This document shows, piece after piece, positions 36,529 through 48,905 of a stretch of 64,000 nucleotides of DNA. A program made the position numbers and the translations under genes. The stretch's first letter is position 1. Every line of letters starts with the position of its first letter. The DNA is from Gyromitra esculenta. Its lineage: Eukaryota > Ascomycota > Pezizomycetes > Pezizales > Discinaceae. The notes under the pieces were generated by a model that did not search any database, had not been told where the DNA came from, and saw nothing but the letters and a program-made list of their open reading frames with translations. The stretch is taken from the NCBI GenBank assembly GCA_038503075.1, contig JBCAML010000009.1:1736001-1800000 (forward strand). The letters are read 5' to 3'.

Positions 36529-39500
36529 TGTGCCAAAAAGCGAAAGAAAAAAAAGAGCGACGAAACTACTAGATGAAGGATAAAGATGATACACACCCGC
36601 ACCCCCACACCCACAGAAAGAAAAAAGTGACTTAAAGAACGAGTAAATGAATGAGTCGACTGTGCGGAAGTTGTAAGTATAGAGGGAAAGATTCTGCCTT
36701 GTAAAGCGCGAACGAGAACATAAGGATCGATCAATGCTTTTTTTCTTCTCGCGATAAGGGGTTCCGTAATTGCAGGGCAATAGTAGAGTTTGGTGACGGG
36801 TACGGCTCAGCGTTTGGCCAGCAAGAGTGAGTAATAGACCGAACAAATAGCAGAATCAAATACTAGAAAAGAAACTGTTACTCTACCAACCACCGCTCAG
36901 CGGCCCGTACCAACTGCAGCTGATGAGCCGGAAAAAGAACTCCAATTGATCACGATGGACAGCGAAAGGCGCAAAAGAAAATTCCCCGAAGGCAAATCTT
37001 CCCTCGCAAAGAGAAAGGTTGGGTATATACAAGTACGGGACCAGCCCGGTGGCGGGAGCGGACTAGCTTTTACTTGACGCAAATGCAAGTTATTCCCTTG
37101 GAACAAAATCTTGGAGGCGAAGAACGCCGGAAACAGGACGTGCATATGTTCCTTGCATGTGTCTTGTCGCACGCTTTATTGACAGACGGGACTTCAGCTA
37201 GGCCAAAACCGCAAAGGCATCACTTGGGTCCCAAGTGAGGTCAGGGGCTGGTAGCAATGGGCACTATACGAACCTATATGAAGTCCATTATATTAAGGAG
37301 TAGTGAAATTGAATTTTGTTTATTCAGAGCAGGGGTTCTCTTTCAAAAAAAAAGCGGAAGGCTCCCGCAGCTCTAGAGTAGAACACGGATATCAGATAGC
37401 ACTAAATGATTTGCAGTTGATCGATCTATCCATAAGTCTCAAGATCTCTAATGATATCAATCGTTGAAACAGAGCTGGTGTATTTGTCAACCTAGTAGAG
37501 AATGGTTGACGTTGTGGGTACTCAACATGTAGTTGCATACCAGTCATTTCAGTAACTTCATTCTGTTACCCAACCTACATTCCCAGCTAGCCCAGTCCCT
37601 CGATCACCCTCTGCCCGCTATGCTACATAAGCGGAGTCCCAGGAGAATCCCATACATGCATACATGTACCTAATGTTTGACCGTTGCTGCGTCTCTCGCA
37701 CCCTTGGCAAAAAGGGGTCCGGAATCCGCCAAGCCGTCTCAAAAACCCATCTATCAACACGATTACCCCCGCCCCAAGTTCTGACAGCCTCCTTTAACTT
37801 TGGCATTTGAAAGATGACAAAAGCGAAGACTTCTAAAACTGGTCACTGGCTCTCCTTTGAGTTGGAAAAGAGATGGCCATGGGAGAGATGGCATGAAGAG
37901 ATTATAAGTATATCTTCGTACGCCACAAATACCGGTATACTCCCTCCAATGCACTAGGGCACATCCGTGACTGAATACTAGATCATCTTCCTTGTATCGA
38001 ATCACGATAGAAGGAAAAAAGGTCCGGAGAGCTAGATAGTGGCTTAAGAAAGAGCGCGCACAACAAGTGGGATGATAGCTGGAAGCGAGAAAATAGGTTA
38101 GGGTGTTCAGAAATGGGTTGGTGCAGCTAGCTGCAACTGTTCAGCACTGACGTTATTTGTTCTTCCGGGACGTCTAGGTAGCTCAATTGATATGCAAAAG
38201 CTTCCCAAAATCGATTTCAGATATATGTATTGGGAATAGTAAATCTCCTTCGTACTAATGTTTATTTTTTCGCAGTATTACCAAATTTGTATTAATGGTT
38301 GCATCAAAACGAGGTTTCCTATCTGAACCAAAAATACATATCGCTTTCTGTGTAACAAACGCCTTCTGTCTTTATTGCATAAGTATACATAGGTACATGT
38401 GGATATGTCGCTTCGGTTATGCTTACCTGTCCATGTTACGTGAAATAGAGAGACTGTGGTAAGATGCACGAACCTCCTCCCAGAGGTCACTAAGAAATTT
38501 GAAAAATGCCACATGTATGCGAATACGTACTCTTCATATATAACCTTGCGCCAATCGCCTCCACCTGTTCTTTGGAAATAGCCAGCGGGAAAACTCACGC
38601 CGAAATTTATTGAAAACGGAAAGGATGCCGAGACTTTTACGTAGTCCAGAAATAATAAGTCACCCTTTAAGGAAACCAAGTTACTCAAAATTATGACGCA
38701 AATTTCAAGATAAGGGTATAACTAAGGCAATAAACGGCGCATATGCTAGTACAAAGCATAGAGATGTACAGTTTGTATTACTGTGAACGATCTCTAGATT
38801 TAATGGACGAATGACTAGAGTAAGTGTGTGGGGCTTAGGTTACTAAACCATGTCTAATTCTCAACTTTTGAAGATCTTCCCTCGTCTAGTTAAGCACGCT
38901 TCACCGCTGCCTCATGGGCTGTCGTCATCCAAACACCAACCGTTGCTTCCCAAAACTTCGTGTTAGAAGGGAGGCTTTTTGCACAAATCTGGTGCGTTGA
39001 CTGAGAGTTTCGAAGCTTCGATCGAACGGATCGCCATACGAAAAACGGGTCTGCAAAATAGCCTGAATCCCGTGATACATCCACCCGTTCACCAGTGAAT
39101 CCCTGCAACACGTGTCTCGCCCCAAGAACCCGTCCTTGCGGGACGTGCCCTGGAACGGGGAGAGGCTTCTGAAACGTCTGATGTTCGACGTTTAACGGAA
39201 TGCAGGAATCGAATTTTTCGTCACGCGTCTAGCCTCGATCACCTACCAAAATACTTGTATCAAAGCGACCGCTATGAGAATTTTTTCCTCTCCTAGCCCC
39301 AATAGATTTGTGTGCCTAGGATCTTTTCCTGTCAAACGGGGCTCACGTGGGGGGGGCTTTTCAATTCTACCGAAGATCACAATCAAGCACTACCTGTAAC
39401 CTGACTTAGAGAGGCAATTAAGTGCTTCCCTTTCTAAATGTAAAGAAAGCAGCAACCTAACATTTTAAAATATAGTATCTCTCTGTCCTTACAAGACTCT

Positions 39501-39909
39501 AAAAGACTGTTGGGTGGAAACCTCGGTTATTGGTGTCTAGGGCTAGGGTCTGAGACTGCCGAGTGGCATTTTGATCCAACTTCTTGCAACATAAATCCGA
39601 CTGTGGTTGTTCTTCTCCCTAATGACTATATCGAGAAAACTCCCTACGATAAAATCCCACCTTCCACCACCAGAGTTGTGTGAATATCCTTACGGTTCCG
39701 AGTAACGCAGATCGCTATTTTACAAACAGTGAGTGGAGGTGGCACACCAGCACTTCAATATACACAAAACTTGATATATTTCTAGTCTACGGATAAGGTT
39801 ACAATCTAGTAATCCGTAGGCTGCTGTCGAGCCCGAGAGACAGGAAGCGCGGGCCCAAGTCTAGACATCAAATTTTCTGGGGGGGAGATATTTCCTTTTG
39901 ATATCAGTC
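36529..39909. other. Intergenic region upstream of the seven-TM gene and MSS1
   Basis: The first 300 bp probably carry the 5' UTR and promoter of the seven-TM gene. The rest, to the start of MSS1, has no frame over about 140 codons with recognisable content. TACATGTA occurs near 37660, and TACATGT or ACATGTA variants near 37526, 38394 and 38512. No other feature was seen. Confidence 0.45.
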
Positions 39910-41867
39910 ATGCGTCTAGCCTGCCAAGCTCCCCGTATGGTCGCGGTAGTTCACGCTCATCTTCTCGGCACCTTGCGACAGGCTTACCGGCGCCCTTCGC
40001 CCTTCTATAGCTTTTTAGGTTCCAGACTCTACTCACGAGGATTGCACCTCCTTCAGAGGGGAGGAGTATCTCAAAAACTGGAACAGTGGAAAATGACAGA
40101 GTATGGTGATAAGTCCATGAGCACTATATACGCGCTATCTACAGCTGCTGGAAAATCGGCAATTGCGATTATAAGGATTTCAGGGCCTGCATGCATGGAT
40201 GTACGTCTCACTGAATATCTGTTTGCTAGGGGTTTTTCTTTTTCTCTTATATTTTGCGCGTTCCATGTCTCCCACCTCTAAGAGATATGTTGCATCTCCT
40301 CGACATCGAGGATTAGGGGAAGAAAGGCACTAGTTATCTTTTGGCCCTCTGAATGAGTTGTATATCGTGTTCCCAAATATAAAAATTTGCTATGATGCTG
40401 AAAAATAAATTTAACCGCGTGGGGTAGATCTTCAAATCTATTTGTCCAAACACCACGCTTCCAGAGCCCCGGAAAGCAATCCTACGGACTCTCTATCGAC
40501 CCCGGACATCCCCTCACCGAAAAGAGAAGGAAGTACTCGATCCAGGGGCTTTGGTCCTTTACTTTCCAGGCCCAAACTCAGTGACGGGGGAAGATCTCCT
40601 AGAATTCCATATCCACGGCGGGCCGGCCGTAATCCGCGCAGTCATCGCCTCAATACCACTGTCGTCGACCTCCCATCGGATCTGTTATGCCGAGCCTGGC
40701 GAATTCACCCGCAGGGCGTTCAACAATGATCGTTTAACGCTGCCACAGATCGAAGCACTCTCGGATATATTGTCTTCGACTACAGAACAGCAGCGGATTC
40801 TCTCAGTCAAAGCGTCGTCATCATCGCTATCTGAACTTTATGAGACATGGAGAGTGGCTTTGATCTCGGCCAGAGGAGAGCTAGAGGCGCTAATTGACTT
40901 TTCGGAGGACCAGCAATTTGAGACGAGCTCGAATGACCTTCTAAAGAGTGTAGTGGTTGCAGTCTTGGAATTGCGGGAGGTCTTACTGAACTACGTCACC
41001 AATGCTGTGAAAGGGGAGCTATTAAGGAATGGTATTAGCTTAACGCTTATCGGTTCTCCGAATGCTGGAAAGAGCTCGTTGCTCAACAGGATCGTTGGTA
41101 GGGAAGCGGTGATTGTCTCCGGGGAGGCAGGAACTACAAGGGATGTTGTTGATTTATCGGTTGATCTCGGAGGGTTCATGGTTGTGTTGGGAGACACGGC
41201 AGGCTTGAGGGTGGGCGATGTCAGTGAAGGGGTTGGAGAAGTGGAGAAAGAAGGTATCAAAAGAGCTAAGAAAAGAGTGATGGAAGGAGACGTGGTTATC
41301 GTCGTACTCTCAGTCGAAAATATGAATGGAATCCCAGAGCTAAAAATCTCGCCAGAGGTGGCCAATATCGTGAAGGAGGCAGATGGGAAGGAGGTTATTG
41401 TGGTCGTGAACAAGATAGACCTAATTCAACCAAGCGCTGCGGTAGTACTTCCGGAGGATATCCTCGCTACAATTAAATCAACGTTCCTAAGCCTCCCGCC
41501 AAACAGAATATTCGGAATTTCCTGCACTACTGAGGTGGAAGCCGGTATCCAAGAATTTCTCAATGGTCTCATATCTATCTTCGGGGAGATGACATCCCTA
41601 GATTCCTCTTCTCCGTCCTCATGGCACGAGTCTATAGGCGCAACTGAGCGGCAGCGGCTTCTAGTTGAGGAGTGTATTAACTCTCTCGAATCTTTCCTTG
41701 TATTTACAAACACGAGTACAGGTGAAGAGGTCGACGTGGTTGTTGCAGCAGAGGAATTAAGATTCGCAGCCGAGTCTCTAGCGAAGATTACAGGAAGGGG
41801 GGAGGGTGCAGGCGATGTTAACGAGGTTTTGGGGGTCGTTTTTGAGAAGTTTTGTGTTGGGAAATAG
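39910..41867 (+). CDS. MSS1: Mitochondrial tRNA modification GTPase MSS1 (MnmE/GTPBP3 family)
   Basis: Two exons (39910-40200 and 40438..., i.e. acceptor after GGGGTAG; best exon 2 = 40428-41867) close a frame of 576 residues. The 228-nt intron has a GTACGT donor. The first 60 residues are rich in Arg, Leu and Ser, a mitochondrial presequence. Then come TIYALSTAAGKSAIAIIRISG (MnmE N-terminal folate-binding domain), GPNSVTGEDLLEFHIHGGP, and a GTPase domain with GSPNAGKSS, TTRD, DTAG and NKID. The C-terminus FCVGK matches the family's C-terminal Cys motif (CIGK). With Mto1, the enzyme installs a carboxymethylaminomethyl group at wobble U34 of mitochondrial tRNAs. The start used is the first ATG in frame; an upstream TTG at 39898 is not needed. 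All motifs are intact. Confidence 0.93.
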
Positions 41868-42525
41868 GCTAAATTTGTATCAGTAGAGATATGTATAGTC
41901 AATTCTGGATCACAATGCTGGGAATGTTGTTGAAATTACTACCATTCGCTTCCTATAGGCTATAGAATTATCTATTAAAATTTGTTACGATACTAGCATG
42001 GCCACTCTAGTCCCAAAAGCATAATATTAGAACCTGTCTATATACCTAAAATAGTTCTATAAGTCAAATAGAATAGTGGAGTGAAATATAAGATCTAATA
42101 ATTGCGCAGAGATGTTTGGGAAAAGAAATGCCAGTCGATGTGGATAGGATGGTATGGGTAAAATGTAAAGTATCCCAAAAGCGCTAGTTCTAGTCATAAT
42201 TTCTCACTCGATGTTTCTTTAACCACCTAAAACGCCTGCTAAATGGGCTAGCTTCTATAAATACTACTTAAAATATAGCTTGTATAGAGTACCTTTCTCA
42301 CGCTTATCAATTACATGTATATTTGGTGTGAAGATCGGCAAAGACTGCAGAAATAGAAACACTCGAAATAAACGCGCAAGAAAGCAATTACTACAGAACT
42401 TTTTACATAAAGTAATAGTGATTTCGATAATTAAAAACCCATTACGTGAAAGTAGCATATATAGCATCGAAATATGCACGGAGGAAAAATCGATCACTCG
42501 GTAACTATAATGCAAAAAAGAAATA
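41868..42525. other. Intergenic between convergent genes, no feature seen
   Basis: This is an AT-rich spacer between MSS1 (+) and the F-box/ankyrin gene (-), with a TACATGTA near 42312. It is expected to hold the 3' ends of both transcripts. I see no gene. Confidence 0.45.
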
Positions 42526-43524
42526 TCAATTATTCCTTGCCATGGATTCGCATAGCGCTCTTTGGATTTCTCGGTCTCCAAACACAGACGCGATATCTGC
42601 CGCGGTCAGACCCGCATTATCTCTAATGCTGACATTTGCTCCATACTTGACTAATAGCAGTACTCTGATGAGTGGCTCCAGCCCACTCGTGTCGCCAGTG
42701 TCCGCTGCATAGTGCAATGCAGTTTTACCATCGTGATCTAACGCATTTATATCGGCCCCCTTTTCCAATAGAAGGAGTGCGATGTTTGTCTCGCATTGAT
42801 GCCCTATCATGCATGCGTAGTGAAGTGCTGTGCTTCCATTACCGTTACTGATGGTAATATCCGCATCTCTCTCCACCAGCAACCTGATCACCGATCTCTC
42901 GCGCACCTGTATCGCCATGTGGAGTGCCGTCTCTCCCCAATCGTTTTGGGCAGATATATCAGACCCGTGCTTCAGGAGCAAGTTGATGGCTGGTTCATAT
43001 CCGTTTAGAGCCGCAATATGAAGTGGCGTATCTCCCCCTTCGTCTACCGCCCTCACATCAGCTCCCCATGCAAGCAGCAACTCGAGCATCTCTTCCGATT
43101 CGCGTCTTTCTTCTACCACCAAATGAAGTGCCGTGGATTTAGTTTCGATAGCCTCGTAATTAACATCTGCTCCGTTTTCAAGCAAGCATTTTACAACACC
43201 ACGATGTCCGTTTATTACCGCTGCATGGAAAGGACTGATGATAGATGAATCTTCTGAACAGTTCTCCAGAATGGCATCGATTTGGACGTCCATACTCAGT
43301 AGGAGGCGTACTAATTGCTCATGTCCACGAGATGCTGCCCATTGAAGGGCGGTCATGGTCATCCCATATTCGTCTTCAACGTCCTCTAAAGCCACGTCGT
43401 GGAGAGCGTGCGTTAGGTAGTATGCAAGTGAGCGATTGCATCGGATAAGTCGAGAAAGATCTTTCGGCCCCAAATTTTTCGTAATGAGGAGGAGGATTTC
43501 AATTGCAAGATTTAGTAGCGACAT
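42526..43524 (-). CDS. F-box protein with ankyrin repeats
   Basis: An uninterrupted single exon encodes 332 residues from ATG at 43524. The N-terminus (MSLLNLAIEILLLITKNLGP then KDLSRLIRCNRSLAYYLTHAL) is an F-box: in this class it docks on Skp1 of an SCF ubiquitin ligase. About eight ankyrin repeats follow from residue 55, for example SPFHAAVINGHRGVVKCLLE, GDTPLHIAALNGYEPAINLL, GETALHMAIQVRERSVIRLL and GKTALHYAADTGD, ending in GLTAADIASVFGDREIQRAL. The ankyrin array probably selects substrates for ubiquitination. No frame break, unlike the related relic at 32098-33031. F-box/ankyrin genes are a variable accessory family in ascomycetes, and the target is unknown. Confidence 0.85.
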   Translation of the reverse strand: MSLLNLAIEILLLITKNLGPKDLSRLIRCNRSLAYYLTHALHDVALEDVEDEYGMTMTALQWAASRGHEQLVRLLLSMDVQIDAILENCSEDSSIISPFHAAVINGHRGVVKCLLENGADVNYEAIETKSTALHLVVEERRESEEMLELLLAWGADVRAVDEGGDTPLHIAALNGYEPAINLLLKHGSDISAQNDWGETALHMAIQVRERSVIRLLVERDADITISNGNGSTALHYACMIGHQCETNIALLLLEKGADINALDHDGKTALHYAADTGDTSGLEPLIRVLLLVKYGANVSIRDNAGLTAADIASVFGDREIQRALCESMARNN

Positions 43525-46500
43525 ATCGGAGGCTTAGAGGGTTTAATGTCAAGAGACAAAAACTAGGACTCCACCCCACCCCTTAACAAGCACGCCCCCA
43601 AACCGATATCAAGCCGTCTAACTTCATCTACCATAGCTCAAGAGAGGGCTGCGGTTGGGCACGAGGCTACAGGAATAGACTGTCCTTCGCCAATAAACTG
43701 GAGATCAATCTTGCTATACCTAAAAAGGATTGAAAAATACGCCGCGATAATATAATTGGCGACCACAACATCGGGCCTAGAAATCGACACCAATTATTAG
43801 AAGAACAAAATTACAGCAGGGCACTCCACGGCGTATCAATTTACTAGCTATGCATCTCTTTAAGGTACGTGTGCTATTTTGTGAGCCTGTGTGGATGTTG
43901 GTTGCGTACGTGATACGGCGTTTCCGTTATTTTCTTGGCGCTTGACATGTGCGTCACTCCACCGTTAGGCACTTGTGGAGCTAACTAAAGCAGGTAAAAA
44001 TAGTGGGAAGGGGAAAAAATATGTAAGCAATTATTTCCTAACAGGGGGCCGGTATCTAACTTCGTTAGCAGCGATGGGAATGGGCATGCTGAGGGATAAA
44101 AAGTACGTCATGCTGTACAGCACGGCATATAAACACAGTTAAATTATTTAAGTAAATTCTAACAAAGTGCACGTGTTTCCATTAAGCACTTTTTAGTAAA
44201 GGAGACCTCGGTATTGCATTAGTTATATTTATCAAACTAACAACCTCCAAGACGTGAACCCAAACAACCATTAAGAACCGCAGAAAGAGAATCAGGAGGA
44301 CCGCCATGCTTTTCCATTCTTGGTCGAATCCTCCGATTGCAAAAACGACAGTGTATTTACCCATATTTATATATAATTATGTCAAGATCAAGAACATACA
44401 CGCGATTTCCTCAAAACCCACAAGCCAAGGAGGATCGCGATCCTAGATAATAGAGAGTGGAGTGACTACTTGATGGAATGGCTGGTGGTCTTTGGTGGAT
44501 AATGTAGCTAAAGACCGAAAAAAAAATGTGGGAGCTCGAGTTTAAATTTTCCGATGAGAGGATCGTCACTACAACACACAAAGCTGATGGGAATCGAACC
44601 CGTGGAAAAACGTGGATAAAGAGAAAAAATAATGTGACGATTCATAATGTTCCAGTGAGAAGTGGTGCTTAGCAGCTTTGAGAGGCTAAAAATTGGTTTG
44701 CTGCCGGGTGGGAAATGGTATTTACGTTCATGCCTCATATAGGTTTTAAGAAATTTAATATTTCCCTGCAGGTATGCTCGTGATCAACCACTCACTCAGC
44801 CTTGTAGAATGGGCCTGCATATCGCACCAAATTTAGGGTTTGTATGGTATGCACAAACAATAGGTTCCACAGGAGCTAACAATTTAGAGTACTATGGGTG
44901 CTGGGTAGTCTGTCGCTAGGTGGCGGCGCGGGTGGGATAAGACAGCCTTCCCTCCTAGCCCACCGCTCTTCGGGGGACCTAATAAATACTTTCTAATAAA
45001 TGAAGGATACTACGTACTAAGCATCAGCCTAAGTTAATTAAGAGGATTGGGATACTCAGGCAAGCTTGAGCTCCTCGAGAGAAGTGCTGTATCGCTACCT
45101 GGTGCAGACTTACCCCACCCCCGTGGTACATGTAAATACGATAAAGGATCTCAGTCTGAGATCTACTGCATGAGAAGTCAGAGGAAGGATATGTGTAACA
45201 CCAAAAATATATCCTACATGGGTTTAGCACTATCCCCCGCGTTACGGCCGCCATAGGGATTTGAGCGGATGCCAGTTCCGCGAAGTTTCGAAGGCAACAA
45301 GCATGCTTAGGCAGTCAGAACCAATACGATCAGTTAAAACCCTCCATGAAATAATTTTCTTGTTTTTAGGCAGCGGCCTCTAGTATTCTAGACGCTTTCG
45401 ATACAGTTTAGAACTGCCTAGGCTCAGTCGGGTGTGTTCGTCATAATTGCAATCGAGACTTTACGGCACATTAACATCTTCAAGCCCAAACATGTGGATC
45501 ATCCAAAAAACAAAAAAATACCTCCAACAAGCGAGCTGAACTCCCAGTCTGGGTTTTAGTTTAAGCTCAATAATTGGCCAAAAATAGTGACTGTATTTGA
45601 GAAGGTCACACGCACTCTTCTTCTTATCGCTCCTCGTGCTCACATTATAGCTGTTTGGTCTCAAAAAGGTCTCAAATCTCGAGGAGCTTTTGTGCATTTA
45701 GGGCATTTAGTTTTGCTATTTGCACTCCGCTTCGTCTCAGATAGCCGCGGAGAACTCTATGGACCAATAGGCCAGCTATATAACGTGATTTACTTAAAAA
45801 CGATCCTGTTAATGATATCCCCCCCCCGCGGCAGTTCTGCACATAGTATATGACACATGGCGCCCTAGTCCTTCGATACTAGCGGTGGGCCCAGAAGAGA
45901 GAGGTGCTGTCACTTTGGCCTCTGACAGCGTACAAATTTTATACTGTGCAAGAAAAAGCGTCATGAGCAGCCGGACAGGCGCCATCGATCAGGTCACTTT
46001 TATACTGGGTAATAAATCTGGGTAGTCAATCTAGGTAATCAATCATACGCATGAAACCTCGCGAAAATTGGGTATAACCGACTCCATGCCATATCACTCG
46101 CTGGGGAAAACATTCCTTGGATCTTGACATTGTGAAGCGCTATTAATATTTTGTTCCTATTTCGTAACCCTCATATGCGTTTCACGAGATGTTTCGGATA
46201 CTCTAAGTTTTGGTAATTTCTCATGATTTTGAAATTTCCTCGCAAATTCCCCGCAAATTCTGGGTCAAAGCATTATCAAATGTATACGAGTAAGTAGACA
46301 CCACAAAATACCAATGCACCCAAACTGAGGAAGATCACCACAACTTCAGCGCTGTTCAAGCAGTTTAAGAAAGCAAAACAAAGCTAATCTCCACCCTTTT
46401 GGGTAATTTATCGTTGTTAAAACATTGAATTAAAATCCCCATTTAGCTTTTTTTTTTACTAGTGAGGGATTTGATCTTCATGATCTCGGCTAATAACAGA

Positions 46501-48905
46501 TAGCTCGCTTTTCTGAGAGTCCTAGGCCTGGGGGCTGATAGTATGATCAATACTGTCGGGGATCTACAAGATTAGAGTGATGATAGGTCCTAGCTAAAAG
46601 CGTGAGGGTTTGTTTGCTTATATGTAGTACTACTGCAGCTGTATTTTCAAAGCCAATTAGCTTCCCGACGCTTCAATTTTACAATGGACTTCTGTGGCCT
46701 TTTTCTTTAATAATAAAAATCCACTAGCAGCCAACCGCGCGTGCATCCTCTATACATACATGTGGCTAATACGTACCTTTTATTATTAATTTTATTCATG
46801 GATTACTGATATTACTCTCAGGACCCTCTCGTTGGTGTTAAAATGCTAGTACTTTATCGCCTTTAATTCCATAACCCCATCGCTTTTGCTGCTGCGGAAC
46901 TTCTGGGTCGATATTTTTATAGATTTTTTATACAGCTTGCGATGAATACCAATTATGAAGAGGCGTGGTATTTGCCACTGTTAGTTTAGTCTATCAACGC
47001 CATATTACAATTGCCACCGCCAGCTTTGGGACTACCATGCGAGTAAATCTGAATTTCTCGGCTTTTCGCTAACGAGTTCTTCCTTTAGATCAATGGAATC
47101 AAATTCGTATCAATTCCGGTGCCTGAGGGTGAGAAAGAGGCGAAGGCAACACCAGCTCCTGGCTTACCCCGTGAAGATCCCCTACGCGCGGACTTTTCTG
47201 CCGGCAACAATACCGGGCATATTTTCACTCGGGCGTAGTTCTTTAGCTTACAGCTTGGCTAGACCTTCCTTCTTTCTCCCAGATCTTACTCCGGACAGGA
47301 GCCCTCAAGTCTCTATGCATTTCCTAGATCCTTCTCCTCAGCCATATCTTCAAAAATTTCAGCTCACAACTGGCGTTTATTGAGAAATTTCCACTATCGT
47401 GCCTTCCGGTTATCGGAACACTTTAGTAAAGTAAGTTATCAAGAGTGGTAAGTGGTAAATCCAGCCATATAGCCGCCAACACGACACAAAGTTTTCTTCA
47501 AGAACAATTTTGAGGTTATCGCGATCTATACCTAATTAATACTAGTGCGTTGTTTTGCTGTTTAATAGACGAGCCCTAGCCCTTACGCTTGGCTCGATTG
47601 TTATCATGGATGCGAGACAACAATATTTGTAACGTTTCTCTTCTTACCAAGATACGTTACGCGCGGACCCTCAAATACTGGGCTGAGCACGAGACTACAT
47701 ATCTCGACTAGGTAGGAGGTGTGACAAAGTTTGAGGAAATTTGCAAGAGAATATCAGCAAATCAGAACATTAGTTAGCACGGCCTTTAAAAAAATATTCT
47801 CCTGCAATACAGACCTATCGAGAGTGGCCGATGACATTCCATAAATAGCCAACGAAATATGATACTTGTCTTCCAGGATAAAAACCCGGAAACATGAGCG
47901 TGTGGCTTTGTATTCTAAGCAACCGTGCCCGATGCCATTGGCATTAAAGCCACACACCCCTATTTCCAAGTTCTTATCCTGGAAGACAAGTAAAACATAC
48001 AAAACAGATAAAGGTGACGATAGAAAGTTATGGCAGATTTCTAAAATGCTGGTTAAAAAGGCGGCAACCTCTGGCCTAAACCCGATATATTTCAGGATTA
48101 GGGTTACAATGACAACTATTAATCAAATGAGCGCACATGCCCACTGGATTAGGCTTAGGCCTTATATACGCCTCTTTTACCTGCATCTTAGAAACCCACC
48201 ATGGCTTTTCTCTCTAGGTTTTATGGTATCCTGGAGTTTTGCCGAAGTTGACTGATATATATTATAGCTACTAAAATAGGCAATCGTAAAAATTGGTTTC
48301 TAGCTAGGTCCTGATTCCTTGAGAAGCAACCCAGGTAGAATATATTATTTTTACCGACATAACCAATCTTCGCTTAGATACACCCCTTTTGGGTATATCA
48401 AGCGCCAATAGGTGATGGAAAGGGCTCAGAAATCCCCAAACAAAAACGCCCCGGAAGCGACCCACTGTTTTCATTTCTGACAAATACTATCTGGATCCTT
48501 GGTCGGAAAAATTTTGTCAAGGTTTCTGGCTAGTAGGAGCTGGGTTTCCTCCACCAATATTTACGTTCCAGCGATGGCAGGCGCTAGTTGACCGATCAAA
48601 GATGGTACCATCCCGCTCTCCGATCTGAGAAGGAATATTATCCGATCTTTCCGTTTTCTCTTCCATTCATACTATCTAAGGTATTTCGATGCGGCCCAGA
48701 TCATGAAATATGGTTCGAAGATCCGGAGCCTCGCTGCGCCAAGATAAATGATCACATGACTGCGGGGTGCTAGCCATCACCGCACCTAACCCTAGCAGAC
48801 TTCACTAAATAACCATTATCCATCTATTTTATCAGCTAACTGCCAAACTAAAGCGGTAGATATCTGACTTCTTCGTCAGCTGCAAAATTTCTAAAGACAG
48901 CATAG
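43525..48905. other. Long gene-poor region
   Basis: No supportable gene occurs in these 5.4 kb. One frame at 47085-47227 (INGIKFVSIPVPEGEKEAKA.. after a TTTAG acceptor-like site) is protein-like and may be an isolated exon relic. A long hairpin lies at 47864-47991. TACATGTA is near 45126 and ATATCACTCG at 46091-46100. The remaining open frames look random. Confidence 0.45.
47864..47991. repeat. Long hairpin with about 48-bp arms
   Basis: The left arm (47864-47911) starts ACTTGTCTTCCAGGATAAAA. The right arm, read from 47991 on the other strand, starts ACTTGTCTTCCAGGATAAGA. Both end in GTGTGGCTTT, with a few mismatches between. The loop is about 30 nt. The two arms also create overlapping open frames on both strands (47754-48255), which I take as artefacts. 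It is a fold-back element or the source of a double-stranded RNA. Confidence 0.6.

Noticed and set aside
39898..39909. Upstream TTG start for MSS1
   Set aside because: Nuclear genes start at ATG; the ATG at 39910 gives a good mitochondrial presequence.
44580..44610. GGGAATCGAACCC, which on the minus strand resembles a tRNA T-loop (GGGTTCGATTCCC)
   Set aside because: No matching acceptor stem, anticodon arm or D-arm can be drawn upstream on the minus strand.
47754..48255. Overlapping frames on both strands
   Set aside because: They are created by the hairpin arms at 47864-47991.
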